Shown piece by piece: positions 25,150 through 33,831 of a stretch of 64,000 bases of DNA (the first letter of the stretch is position 1; the number at the start of each line of letters is the position of its first letter). The notes below the pieces were generated by a model. It saw only the letters and a list, made by a program, of their open reading frames with translations, made no database searches and was not told where the DNA came from. The stretch covers positions 1 to 64,000 of the forward strand of contig CAVVWM010000003.1 in assembly GCA_963751955.1 (NCBI GenBank). The letters are read 5' to 3'. The translations under genes and the position numbers were made by a program. This stretch comes from JABDIY01 sp963751955. Its GTDB lineage: Bacteria > Actinomycetota > Acidimicrobiia > Acidimicrobiales > SZUA-35.

Positions 25150-27840
25150 ATGAGCACCAACGGCTTCCTCGGAAACTTCCCCGACATCGACGCCCAAGAG
25201 ACAGCCGAGTGGCTTGAGTCCCTCGAAACCGTCAATAGCGTGGCGGGAAAGACTCGGGCCCGATACTTGCTCGGACGTTTGAATCATCGAGCGAGCCAAC
25301 TCCAGCTCGGTACCTCCCAGACAACATCCACCGATTACGTCAACACAATCCCAGCCGAAGACCAACCGTTCTTCCCAGGCGATGAACACACCGAAAGGCG
25401 AATCCGGGCTTTCATTCGCTGGAACGCTGCGGCCATGGTGGTCAGGGCGAACAAGAAGTCCGATGGCATCGGTGGTCACCTGTCAACCTTCGCCTCGTCG
25501 GCCGCACTGTACGAAGTCGGCTTCAACCACTTCTTCCGAGGCAAAGACAATGGGCTTGCCGGGGACGCGGTCTACTTCCAAGGTCACGCCGCCCCGGGCG
25601 TGTATGCCCGAGCGTTTCTGGAGGGGCGGTTGGAGGAAAGCCAGCTCGACAACTTCCGGACCGAAGTGGGCGGCAACGGCCTGTCGAGCTATCCGCACCC
25701 GCGCCTCATGCCCCACTTCTGGGAGTACCCCACGGTGTCGATGGGCCTCGCGCCGATCAACAGCATCTATCATGCCCGTTTCCTTAGATACCTAGCTGAC
25801 CGCAAGATCGAAGACACCAGCCGATCACGGGTCTGGGCGTTCCTGGGCGATGGTGAATCCGACGAACCCGAGACTCTCGGCGCCATTTCGCTCGCCGCCC
25901 GACACGGTCTCGACAATCTCACATGGGTGATCAACTGCAACCTGCAGCGCCTCGACGGGCCAGTGAGAGGTAACGGAAAGATCATTCAAGAACTCGAAGC
26001 TGTCTTTCGAGGCGCAGGTTGGAATGTGATCAAGGTGATACACGGGTCGCGATGGGACGAGCTGCTCCTCAAGGACGTCGAAGGAGTCCTGCTCAACAAG
26101 ATGAACACCACGGTCGACGGTGAGTTCCAGCGTTTCGCGGTCGAGGATGGCGCTTTCATTCGCGAGAAATTCTTCGGCCCAGACCCTCGCCTGCGAAAAA
26201 TGGTCGATCACCTCTCCGACGACGATCTGCGAAATCTGCCCCGGGGAGGACACGATTACCAGAAGGTCTTCGCTGCGTACAAGGCAGCCACAGAACACCG
26301 AGGACAGCCCACCGTGATCCTCGCCAAGACCGTGAAGGGGTGGACCCTCGGTCCGGGGTTCGAGGGTCGGAATTCAACCCACCAGATCAAGAAGATGTCC
26401 ACGGCCCAGCTCCAAGATCTCCGCGACAGGCTCTACCTGCACGATGAGATCCCAGCCGAATCACTAGAAGGCGGCATCCCTCCGTACTACCGACCATCTG
26501 AAGGTTCGCCTGAATACGAGTACATGATGGGCCGTCGGCGGGCGCTCGACGGAGCTGTACCAAACCGAGTTGTGCGCGATCGGCGGCCATTGCCGGCGGC
26601 TCCCGATGCCCCGTTCGAGACCTTCTTCCAGGGCAGTGGCGGGCGTGAGGTTTCCACCACTATGGCCTTCACAGCGATGCTCCGCGAGATGATGCGGTCC
26701 AAAGGCTTTGGCGAACGGGTTGTTCCCATCATTCCCGACGAAGCCCGGACCTTCGGAATGGACAGTATGTTCAGGGAGTTCGAGATATATGCACCCTTCG
26801 GCCAGATGTACGAACCGGTGGACCACGAACTACTTCTGTCCTACACCGAAGACTCCGACGGGCAAATCCTCGAAGAAGGCATCACTGAAGCCGGAGCGAC
26901 CGCATCATGGATCGCCGCGGGATCGAGTTATGCCCATCAGGGTGTTCCCATGGTGCCCTTCTACACCTTCTATTCGATGTTTGGATTCCAGCGGGTCGGT
27001 GACCTCATCTGGGCTGCCGCCGACGCCCGTGTTCGTGGCTTCTTGATGGGCGCCACCGCCGGCCGAACCACCCTGATGGGAGAAGGTCTACAGCACCAGG
27101 ATGGGCATTCCCATGTGCTGTCCAGCACGGTCCCATCTTGCCAGTCCTATGACCCGGCTTTCGCCTACGAATTGGCTGCAATCATTCAGGACGGCTTGCG
27201 CCGGATGTACGTCGATGGCGAAGACATCTTCTACTACATCACCATCTACAACGAGAACTACGACCAGCCGTCGATGCCCGAAGGGAGCAAAGAAGGCATT
27301 CTCAAAGGCCTCTACAAATGGGGCGGCGTCCCTGACGGCAAAGAACAGCAGGCGTCCATCATCTTCAGCGGCGTGGCCCACACAGCGGCTCGTGAAGCCC
27401 AAACCGAACTGGCTGAACGCTACAACATCGGCGTTGACCTCTTTAGCGCTACGTCGTTCAAACGCCTTCGCGAAGATGCCCTGTCGGCGGAGCGTTGGAA
27501 CAAGTTCAATCCCACCAAAGAACAGAAGACTGCCTACGTCACAGATCAGCTTGGCCAAGGGAACGGACCAGTTGTGGCTGTCTCGGACTTCATGCGGAGT
27601 GTGCCTGACATGATCGGACGTTTCATTCCCCGACCCTTCGCCGTGCTCGGCACCGAGGGCTACGGGCGATCCGATGACCGTGAGGCGTTGAGGTCGTTCT
27701 TCGAGGTCGACACGCCCAACGTTGTAGTCGCTGTGCTCGGCGCCCTCAGCGAGGAAGGTACCGTCACCAAAGAGACCGTCGCCGAAGCCATCGCCCACTA
27801 CGGCCTCGCCACCGACAGTCCGGACCCCTGGACCGTGTGA
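25150..27840 (+). CDS. aceE: Pyruvate dehydrogenase E1 component, homodimeric type
   Basis: Thiamine-diphosphate-dependent decarboxylation of pyruvate and acetyl transfer to lipoyl-E2. The 896-residue length is typical of AceE. Visible are the N-terminal QETAEWLESLETV, the TPP/Mg motif FLGDGESDEPET spaced to WVINCNLQRLDGPVRGNG, the catalytic-loop-like KTVKGWTLGPGFEGRNSTHQ, and IIPDEARTFGMDSMF starting the second TPP-fold domain. The transketolase C-terminal domain ends near ALRSFFEVD. It is distant from the E3-E2 pair by about 3 kb but clearly part of the same lipoate-dependent system, with lipBA also nearby. Confidence 0.95.
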   Translation: MSTNGFLGNFPDIDAQETAEWLESLETVNSVAGKTRARYLLGRLNHRASQLQLGTSQTTSTDYVNTIPAEDQPFFPGDEHTERRIRAFIRWNAAAMVVRANKKSDGIGGHLSTFASSAALYEVGFNHFFRGKDNGLAGDAVYFQGHAAPGVYARAFLEGRLEESQLDNFRTEVGGNGLSSYPHPRLMPHFWEYPTVSMGLAPINSIYHARFLRYLADRKIEDTSRSRVWAFLGDGESDEPETLGAISLAARHGLDNLTWVINCNLQRLDGPVRGNGKIIQELEAVFRGAGWNVIKVIHGSRWDELLLKDVEGVLLNKMNTTVDGEFQRFAVEDGAFIREKFFGPDPRLRKMVDHLSDDDLRNLPRGGHDYQKVFAAYKAATEHRGQPTVILAKTVKGWTLGPGFEGRNSTHQIKKMSTAQLQDLRDRLYLHDEIPAESLEGGIPPYYRPSEGSPEYEYMMGRRRALDGAVPNRVVRDRRPLPAAPDAPFETFFQGSGGREVSTTMAFTAMLREMMRSKGFGERVVPIIPDEARTFGMDSMFREFEIYAPFGQMYEPVDHELLLSYTEDSDGQILEEGITEAGATASWIAAGSSYAHQGVPMVPFYTFYSMFGFQRVGDLIWAAADARVRGFLMGATAGRTTLMGEGLQHQDGHSHVLSSTVPSCQSYDPAFAYELAAIIQDGLRRMYVDGEDIFYYITIYNENYDQPSMPEGSKEGILKGLYKWGGVPDGKEQQASIIFSGVAHTAAREAQTELAERYNIGVDLFSATSFKRLREDALSAERWNKFNPTKEQKTAYVTDQLGQGNGPVVAVSDFMRSVPDMIGRFIPRPFAVLGTEGYGRSDDREALRSFFEVDTPNVVVAVLGALSEEGTVTKETVAEAIAHYGLATDSPDPWTV

Positions 27841-27852
27841 TCATTCACGGTC
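27831..27852. terminator. Hairpin overlapping the aceE stop (convergent with the YchJ-like gene)
   Basis: GACCGTG at 27831-27837 pairs with CACGGTC at 27846-27852 around the loop TGATCATT, which contains the aceE stop. The gap to the convergent YchJ-like stop is only 24 bases, so this may end both transcripts. There is no T tract. Confidence 0.4.
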
Positions 27853-27864
27853 TGATCCCACGTT

Positions 27865-28230
27865 TCAGACCGATGGGCCCTCGTACACCCAACGTCCTTC
27901 GTGCCGACGAAAGAGGCTGTGTTCGCTGTACTCGCCTCCTTTGTAGAGGGCGGTGAAATGAACCGTTCCTGACGTTTCAAACGCGGCCCCGCCGGAGGTT
28001 GCGTGAATCCTAAGACCGGTCCACGTGCGTCGGGGATCAATTCTTAGCTCCTCGGGACAACGATCCGGTGCCCAGGAGTACCGAAGATATGCGCTATCGC
28101 CAAGCACGAATGCGGCGTACCTGGAACGCATGAGGTCTTCGGCCGTGAGTGCGGGATGGACCCCGGAGTGGAGCGCTCCACAGCACGACTCGTACTCGCC
28201 CGGCCTGCCACAAACACATCCCTTGGGCAT
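27865..28230 (-). CDS. YchJ/UPF0225 family SEC-C-like protein
   Basis: A 121-residue protein. It opens with a cysteine cluster, CVCGRPGEYESCCG, the zinc-binding SEC-C-type motif. The family's conserved LMRSRYAAFVLGDSAYLRYSW follows, and then a NTF2-like C-terminal half (GTVHFTALYKGG, RWVYEGP). Function of the family is not established. The gene is divergent from the ABC ATPase gene. Confidence 0.85.
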   Translation of the reverse strand: MPKGCVCGRPGEYESCCGALHSGVHPALTAEDLMRSRYAAFVLGDSAYLRYSWAPDRCPEELRIDPRRTWTGLRIHATSGGAAFETSGTVHFTALYKGGEYSEHSLFRRHEGRWVYEGPSV

Positions 28231-28325
28231 GTGCCAAAACCTATAGTTTCCATAAGGTCTTGCGTCGGAAGCCCGATGGCCAAAAGTTGCCTACAGCTAG
28301 GGGCAGTGATGCCGATACCACCAAA

Positions 28326-29363
28326 GTGGATTCCTTTGCGCGTCAGCCCGCCCGCCCCGACCTCATCGTTGACGTACAGAACGTCCATCGCTCCTTCGGT
28401 GACGTGCATGCATTGAACGATCTCAATATTCAGGTCCCGCGTGGTTCGATTTCTGTCTTGCTGGGTCCCAACGGTGCGGGCAAGACGACGGCGATCCGGA
28501 TGATCACTGGCGCCCTTGGACCTGATCAAGGCATCGCTCGTGTCTTTGGTCTTGATCCCACATCGAAGGACGGCGAAGAGGTTCGTCGCCGATGCGGAGT
28601 CGTTAGCGCCAAACCAAGCTTGTACGACCGACTGTCAGGTTGGGACAACCTCCGTTACTCCGCCGAACTGTACGGGCTGGGAAAAGGGCCCGCAGCTGAC
28701 GCTGCGATCAGAAACGCTGCCGCGAAGTTCGCCATCGAGCACGCTCTCGATCAAGAAGTGGGCGGTTTCTCGACCGGCATGAAGACCCGCCTTGCATTGT
28801 CCCGGTCAATCCTGCACGACCCTGACCTTCTCCTCCTTGACGAGCCGACCTCTGGACTTGATCCAGAGTCAGCTGTGGCAGTGCTGGAACTGATCCGCAA
28901 CATGACCAACGAAGGCCGAACCGTACTGATGTGCACACACCTTCTTCTCGAGGCCGAAGGACTGGCCGACGAAGTCGTGATCATGCAGCACGGGACGTCT
29001 CTCGAGTGGGGATCGCCCGCCGCTCTCGCACAGAAATACCTCCCGACCAAGCGGGTGAACATAGGAGTCACGCTTTCGGCTCACCTGGACATGCTTCGAG
29101 GCATGCCTGGTGTCCAGAGCTACGACGTGATCGATTCAGCTGCCACCGTCGAGGTTCGAAACTTCGACGCGATTCCCGACATCGTCAACCGCCTGGTAGC
29201 CGGTGGAGCCATGATCACGTCGGTTCAACCGTTCGTACCGAATTTGGAAGACATCTACTTCGCCATCCGGAGAGAGAACGGTTCCTCCGACGACGAGCTC
29301 CCACCACCCGCATCACCAACCGCCCGACCCTCCCGCAGCCGAGTGGCTGAATTGGCCCGATAG
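28326..29363 (+). CDS. ABC transporter ATP-binding protein (DRA/ABC-2 exporter class)
   Basis: Energises export with the permease encoded 11 bases downstream. The nucleotide-binding domain has Walker A LLGPNGAGKTTAIRM, the signature GGFSTGMKTRLALSRS, Walker B LLLLDEPTSGLDPE and the H-loop MCTHLLLEAEGL. The last 100 residues are a C-terminal regulatory domain typical of this exporter class. The frame is open upstream to 28149, but that part is antisense to the YchJ-like gene. GTG 28326, 12 residues before LIVDVQNVHRSFG, is my best start, although no good ribosome-binding site precedes it. Substrate unknown. Confidence 0.85.
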   Translation: MDSFARQPARPDLIVDVQNVHRSFGDVHALNDLNIQVPRGSISVLLGPNGAGKTTAIRMITGALGPDQGIARVFGLDPTSKDGEEVRRRCGVVSAKPSLYDRLSGWDNLRYSAELYGLGKGPAADAAIRNAAAKFAIEHALDQEVGGFSTGMKTRLALSRSILHDPDLLLLDEPTSGLDPESAVAVLELIRNMTNEGRTVLMCTHLLLEAEGLADEVVIMQHGTSLEWGSPAALAQKYLPTKRVNIGVTLSAHLDMLRGMPGVQSYDVIDSAATVEVRNFDAIPDIVNRLVAGGAMITSVQPFVPNLEDIYFAIRRENGSSDDELPPPASPTARPSRSRVAELAR

Positions 29364-29374
29364 GAGCACTGACC

Positions 29375-30229
29375 ATGTTTGGACTTGACATCTCCCGAGT
29401 GAGGACTGTCGCTCGCACCGACCTGAAACAACTCCGCCAGGCAAAGGACTTCTGGATCCCGATGACACTGCTCGGCTCGTTCTTCTTTGTGATCATTCCG
29501 ACGATCCTGCTGGTAACGATCACCTCCATCGGCGAAATTGGTGTCGTAGATCAGATCTCAGACACGCTCGACGTTCTGCCCGCTGCTGCGCAGACCCAGA
29601 TCCCAGAGACCACCGCGAGCGGCGAGAAGGTCAGCGATGCCGGACGGACGGCGTACGCCCTCGCAGTTTTTCTTTTCGCTCCGGTCGCCGTGATCGTGCC
29701 GCTGACAATCTCGACCGCCGTGGGTGCAGCAACAATCGTGGGCGAGCGGGAACGAGGAACCGGCGAGTTCCTGGCGCACTCACCTGCTGGCGTTCGCGAA
29801 ATCTACCTGGGGAAGCTGGTCGCATCCTTGATTCCTGGTTACATCACTACGGTCGTCGGGTTCGGGCTCTACAGCCTCATCGTCAATCTCGTGGTTGGGC
29901 CCGAAGTTGGCGGATGGTTCTTTCCCACATTCCAGTGGTGGGTAATGATCGTCTGGGTCCTGCCGCCGTTCCTCGCCATCTGTTTGTCACTGGTGTTGCG
30001 GCTGTCGGCCAAGGTCCGCTCCACCGCCGCCGCTCAGCAGGCATCGGGTCTTGTCAGTCTTCCCCTGATCATGATTGCTTACAGCCAAAGCACTGGCGTT
30101 CTCTTCGGTGCCGGCTACCTCCCGTTCCTGCTCGGCGCGATCGCCTGGGCGGCGGCAATCCTCTTTCTCGCCCGCGGCGTACGAAGCGTCACCCGGAGCC
30201 GCCTCCTCGGTGTCGCAGCCGGTATCTAG
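29375..30229 (+). CDS. ABC-2 type transporter permease
   Basis: A 284-residue inner-membrane protein with about six helices. The first is FVIIPTILLVTITSI, followed by a short extracytoplasmic loop (about 55-90) and then LAVFLFAPVAVIVPLTI. The cytoplasmic motif GERERGTGEFLAHSPA before the third helix is the conserved ERERGT-type coupling helix of ABC-2 permeases. It pairs with the ATPase immediately upstream to form a probable homodimeric exporter. Substrate unknown. Confidence 0.85.
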   Translation: MFGLDISRVRTVARTDLKQLRQAKDFWIPMTLLGSFFFVIIPTILLVTITSIGEIGVVDQISDTLDVLPAAAQTQIPETTASGEKVSDAGRTAYALAVFLFAPVAVIVPLTISTAVGAATIVGERERGTGEFLAHSPAGVREIYLGKLVASLIPGYITTVVGFGLYSLIVNLVVGPEVGGWFFPTFQWWVMIVWVLPPFLAICLSLVLRLSAKVRSTAAAQQASGLVSLPLIMIAYSQSTGVLFGAGYLPFLLGAIAWAAAILFLARGVRSVTRSRLLGVAAGI

Positions 30230-30239
30230 GCCAGAAGGA

Positions 30240-30260
30240 GCCAGGATCTGCAAGCCTGGC
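30240..30260. terminator. Hairpin in the convergent permease/yebC gap
   Basis: GCCAGG at 30240-30245 pairs with CCTGGC at 30255-30260 over a 9-base loop. It sits in the 34-base space between the convergent stops, a plausible bidirectional terminator without a clear T tract. Confidence 0.4.
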
Positions 30261-30263
30261 GCC

Positions 30264-31010
30264 TCACGTCAATTCAGCGATCAGGGAATCGTCGAGGTCG
30301 ACGTTGGAGTGGATTGCCTGGACGTCGTCATGATCGTCGATGAGATCAACCAATGCGAGCACAGCCTTTGCCTCCGAGGCGTCAGAAATCGGCACGAGAT
30401 TGGTGGGCAGCATCGACGTGTCGGACTCCTCCACCTTGATACCAGCCTCCTCCATCGCGTCTCGTAGCGGGTTCACGTCGGTGGGTTCACAAGTGACCTG
30501 CCAGATCTCGTCGAGATCCTGAAGATCTTCAGCACCATGGTCGAGGCCGACCATCATCACCTCGTCCTCGCTGGCCTCCTTGGAAACCTTGAGGATGCCC
30601 TTACGTTCAAACTGCCACGAGACTGCTCCAGGCTCGGCTAATGATCCCCCGTTTTTGGTGAGCAGTGAACGCATTTCCGAGCCTGTCCGGTTGCGGTTGT
30701 CGGACAATGTTTCGATCATCAGTGCCACACCGTGGGGTGCATAACCCTCGTAGACGATGTTCTCGTAGTTGACCCCCTCGAGTTCGCCGGTTCCCCGCTT
30801 GACCGCACGCTCAATGGTGTCGAGGGGGACCGAATTGTCCCTCGCCTTCTGGTACATCGTCCGCAACGTCGGGTTGGCGTCGGTGTCGCCGCCGCCCTGG
30901 CGAGCTGCTACTTCAACCTGTTTGATGAGCTTGGCGAACACCTTCGCCCGTTTCTGGTCAGCTGCGCCCTTTTTGTGTTTGATCGTTGCCCATTTGGAAT
31001 GACCAGACAC
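30264..31010 (-). CDS. yebC: YebC/PmpR family (TACO1-like) protein
   Basis: A roughly 248-residue protein of the YebC family, DNA-binding regulators now also linked to translation of proline-rich sequences. The N-terminal signature SGHSKWATIKHKKGAADQKR is followed by FAKLIKQVEVAARQGGGD and NPTLRTMYQKARDNSVP. The middle has the family's YEGYAPHGVALMIETLSDNRNRT, and the end is acidic. An upstream ATG (31031) is in frame, but GTG 31010 has GAAGGA nine bases before it and matches the usual family start. It is the last gene of the pdxS-pdxT-yebC run, an order also seen in mycobacteria. Confidence 0.93.
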   Translation of the reverse strand: MSGHSKWATIKHKKGAADQKRAKVFAKLIKQVEVAARQGGGDTDANPTLRTMYQKARDNSVPLDTIERAVKRGTGELEGVNYENIVYEGYAPHGVALMIETLSDNRNRTGSEMRSLLTKNGGSLAEPGAVSWQFERKGILKVSKEASEDEVMMVGLDHGAEDLQDLDEIWQVTCEPTDVNPLRDAMEEAGIKVEESDTSMLPTNLVPISDASEAKAVLALVDLIDDHDDVQAIHSNVDLDDSLIAELT

Positions 31011-31040
31011 TGTGCTTGTTCCTTCGCTCATGGTGGCAGG

Positions 31041-31092
31041 CGCTGGAGCGCCTTCCTTGTTCGCTCAGCTCGCTCCGCTCGAACAAGGAAAC
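31041..31092. promoter_or_regulatory. Double hairpin in the yebC leader
   Basis: TTCCTTGTTCG at 31055-31065 and CGAACAAGGAA at 31082-31092 form a perfect 11-bp stem with a 16-base loop. Beside it GGCGCT (31041-31046) pairs with AGCGCC (31049-31054) around GG. On the minus strand both precede yebC and follow pdxT by about 130 bases. They could end the pdxT transcript, attenuate yebC, or be a small dispersed repeat. Confidence 0.45.
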
Positions 31093-31218
31093 CAGCTCAA
31101 CCCGTAGTCTAGCTTCGCGTCGACTGCCTAACCATGCTTGCCCGGTAGCAGCGGTTGCACGTGTTCACAGCAAGGCCCTTCATCACTCTCTGAGAACGTA
31201 CGCGCTCGATCAACAGAG

Positions 31219-31788
31219 CTATGTCATTTCCAGAAAAGCTCTGTGCAGTCTGAGATCGGGGGTGAGCTCTGGATGAAATGCGGCTGCAAGCACCGAGCCA
31301 TAACGGATCAATACCGGGTCGTCATCAACGGTGGCCAATACCTCGACCCCCTCGCCGATCGCTTCGACTCGCGGGGCTCGGATGAACACCGCCCGGAATG
31401 GTTCGACCTCCCCCTCGAGCGGGATGTCGGCTTCGAAGGAGGCAAGCTGACGGCCATAGCCGTTGCGCCGAACTGTTATCGGCACATTGGACAGCTGCAC
31501 CTGGTCAGGCCGTCCATCGAGAACGGTCTCAGCCAAGAGAATCATGCCGGCACAGGTTCCGAAGACGGGCGTTCCGGCTTCGATCATCGTGCGAAGCGGG
31601 TCGGTCATACCGTTGGCTTCGAGCAGAAGCGACATCGCAGTGGACTCTCCGCCGGGCAGCACAAGTGAGTCAACACCCTCCAATTCTTGAGGCATCCGGA
31701 CCTCTCGGGCCGACTCCCCGAGTGCTTGAATCGCCCCAACGTGACGCCGGAAGGCCCCTTGCAGGGCGAGAACCCCGACGGTTACCAA
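31219..31788 (-). CDS. pdxT: Pyridoxal 5'-phosphate synthase glutaminase subunit
   Basis: Supplies ammonia from glutamine to PdxS. The 189-residue class I amidotransferase has VGVLALQGAFRRHV at the start, the oxyanion-site LPGGESTAMSLLL, the nucleophile in VFGTCAGMILLA, and the C-terminal AAFHPELTPDLRLH with catalytic His and Glu. It begins nine bases after the pdxS stop, so the two form an operon, as expected for the DXP-independent vitamin B6 pathway. Confidence 0.95.
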   Translation of the reverse strand: MVTVGVLALQGAFRRHVGAIQALGESAREVRMPQELEGVDSLVLPGGESTAMSLLLEANGMTDPLRTMIEAGTPVFGTCAGMILLAETVLDGRPDQVQLSNVPITVRRNGYGRQLASFEADIPLEGEVEPFRAVFIRAPRVEAIGEGVEVLATVDDDPVLIRYGSVLAAAFHPELTPDLRLHRAFLEMT

Positions 31789-31797
31789 GGCTGGCTA

Positions 31798-32697
31798 CTA
31801 CCAGCCTCGATCGGCCATACGGACATCGATTTGATCCATGCCGATACCGGTCATGGGCGATCCGAGGTTACGGCTGACCTTGACGAGCACATCGGGGTTC
31901 ATGTAATTGGTCGTGGCCTCGACGATGGCCCGGGCTCTCGGGGCCGGGTCGGCACTCTTGAAGATTCCGGAACCGACGAAGACTGCGGCGGCACCAAGCT
32001 GCATCGCCAACGAGGCGTCAGCCGGCGTGGCGAGTCCCCCGGCACAGAACAACGGCACCTGAAGCTCACCTGTCTCGGCGATTTCCTGTACCAGGGGAAG
32101 CGGAGCTTGCAGCTCCTTGGCCCACTGGAACAGCTCCGCATCATCCGCCTGAGTGATCTTCCTGATGTCGCCGGTGATGTTGCGTAGGTGACGTACCGCC
32201 TCCACGACATTGCCGGTGCCAGCCTCACCTTTGCTGCGGATCAAGCAGGCACCCTCGGAGATTCGGCGCAACGCTTCGCCCAGGTTGGTTGCCCCGCACA
32301 CGAAGGGGACCTCGAAAGCGAATTTGTCGATGTGATGGGTCTCGTCGGCCGGGGTGAGCACCTCGGATTCGTCGATGTAGTCAACTTTCAGAGCCTGCAG
32401 GATTTGTGCCTCTGCAAAGTGCCCGATGCGGGCCTTGGCCATGACCGGAATCGAACACATTGCCTGGATTTCTTCGATCATTGCCGGATCGCTCATTCGA
32501 GCCACTCCACCATCGGCACGTATGTCGGCTGGCACGCGTTCCAGGGCCATCACGGCTACTGCGCCAGCGTCTTCGGCGATCTTTGCCTGCTCAGCGTTGA
32601 CCACATCCATGATCACGCCGCCCTTGAGCATCTCAGCGAGACCACGCTTCACCCGCATTGTGGCAGTGGTGCGGCTGTTCGTACCTTCGTTCGACAT
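31798..32697 (-). CDS. pdxS: Pyridoxal 5'-phosphate synthase lyase subunit
   Basis: Condenses ribose 5-phosphate, glyceraldehyde 3-phosphate and ammonia to PLP. The 299-residue barrel protein carries the very conserved VKRGLAEMLKGGVIMDVV, ALERVPADIRADGGVARMSD, SIPVMAKARIGHFAEAQIL and IDESEVLTPADE with the active-site lysines. GEAGTGNVVEAVRHLR and FCAGGLATPADASLAMQLGA follow. It partners with PdxT directly downstream. Confidence 0.97.
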   Translation of the reverse strand: MSNEGTNSRTTATMRVKRGLAEMLKGGVIMDVVNAEQAKIAEDAGAVAVMALERVPADIRADGGVARMSDPAMIEEIQAMCSIPVMAKARIGHFAEAQILQALKVDYIDESEVLTPADETHHIDKFAFEVPFVCGATNLGEALRRISEGACLIRSKGEAGTGNVVEAVRHLRNITGDIRKITQADDAELFQWAKELQAPLPLVQEIAETGELQVPLFCAGGLATPADASLAMQLGAAAVFVGSGIFKSADPAPRARAIVEATTNYMNPDVLVKVSRNLGSPMTGIGMDQIDVRMADRGW

Positions 32698-32767
32698 GAC
32701 CTCAGTCTATGGCCAGGCTGCACTTGGCTGGCCAGTTTTGTCGATCCGATTGCTGATTCGAACTCGG

Positions 32768-33829
32768 TCAGCTCTCGGGAATGATGACCGAGCGATCGGG
32801 CCACTCGACCCAGGTCTGTCCAGGAGCCAGCAATATCGGCTGACCGTTGATGTCGCGGATCTGCGGGGGTTGAATGTTGTCAGTTCGGGACCACGTTCCC
32901 TGCACGACACGACCGGCGGTGAGCACCGTGGCCGATCCGAATCCAACCGAGATCAATTCAGGCGAAGATGCATCGGCCCTGCTCACCCCGTATCGAGTTT
33001 CCAACACGACCACGTTTGCCGGTGCCAGCTGATCTCCACTTTCGGTACTGTGGGTAGAGCCATCCTGGGTCCGTAGCCAGCCTGCGATGTCGTTGTCCCA
33101 GCGATATCGAACAAGGGGGGAGCCTTGGAATACCACTGTGACATCGCCCGAGATCGCTCGACCCTGCTCCATGACAGTGTCTAGTTCGGCGAAGGTGAAC
33201 CAGGGCTCGGGCGCCTCGGCGTCCTCGGGCAGCGCCGCCTGCATACCCGCCGGGTTCACGTACAAGTTGTGAGGCGCGTTCCGATTGCGTGCTCTGAAGA
33301 AATCAGTCCGATTCTCATACCTCGCGTAGATCGGTAGGGCGCCCAGTCCTCTGTCAACGATGGCGTTGGCACCGGAGTAGGCGAACGCCGGTTGATTCAA
33401 TGCGGTGAGAAGGTCGAAGTCTGAGGTCCGGGCAGAGCGAACCGGACCTACTGGCTCTGGCAGGTCGCTGTGATACACCGCCATGAAGCGTGTAACGCCC
33501 TCGGCCCGGAATTCGATCACCATGTCGGCGCGATCGAGGCCGGTTTGGGGACGAGCCCTGGGGTGATTGTCAACCTTCACGACTACAGCCGGCCGCGACA
33601 GCATCGACTCATCGCCAGCGAAGGACAGTCCGGTGTAGGGTGCCAGCGGCAGCGGAACGGTCGTCGTCGTAGTTGCTGCCTGGGCCGGCTCAGATGTGGT
33701 GCTCGTGTCGTCGACGCCGAGCACTTCGGAGGTTGACGTGGTGGTCAGGGCTACGTCTTCGATATCGGATCCGCCCGAACATGCCGTTGCAAACAAGATC
33801 GCGCCAAGAACAATCCAGAACCGTTTCAT
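32768..33829 (-). CDS. DUF3048 (YerB-like) lipoprotein
   Basis: A 353-residue exported protein. The start MKRFWIVLGAILFATACSGG is a lipoprotein signal with the lipobox Cys at residue 17, followed by a Thr/Ser-rich tether. The mature part has the DUF3048 features: VVVKVDNHPRARPQTGLDRA, DMVIEFRAEGVTRFMAVYH, PVGPVRSARTSDFDLL and HNLYVNP. A second, smaller C-terminal domain ends TWVEWPDRSVII. The family function is unknown and it acts outside the membrane. ATG 33829 is chosen because the longer frame to 33940 overlaps the neighbouring gene and has no signal. The pseudo-M48 gene ends two bases upstream. Confidence 0.88.
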   Translation of the reverse strand: MKRFWIVLGAILFATACSGGSDIEDVALTTTSTSEVLGVDDTSTTSEPAQAATTTTTVPLPLAPYTGLSFAGDESMLSRPAVVVKVDNHPRARPQTGLDRADMVIEFRAEGVTRFMAVYHSDLPEPVGPVRSARTSDFDLLTALNQPAFAYSGANAIVDRGLGALPIYARYENRTDFFRARNRNAPHNLYVNPAGMQAALPEDAEAPEPWFTFAELDTVMEQGRAISGDVTVVFQGSPLVRYRWDNDIAGWLRTQDGSTHSTESGDQLAPANVVVLETRYGVSRADASSPELISVGFGSATVLTAGRVVQGTWSRTDNIQPPQIRDINGQPILLAPGQTWVEWPDRSVIIPES

Positions 33830-33831
33830 GC

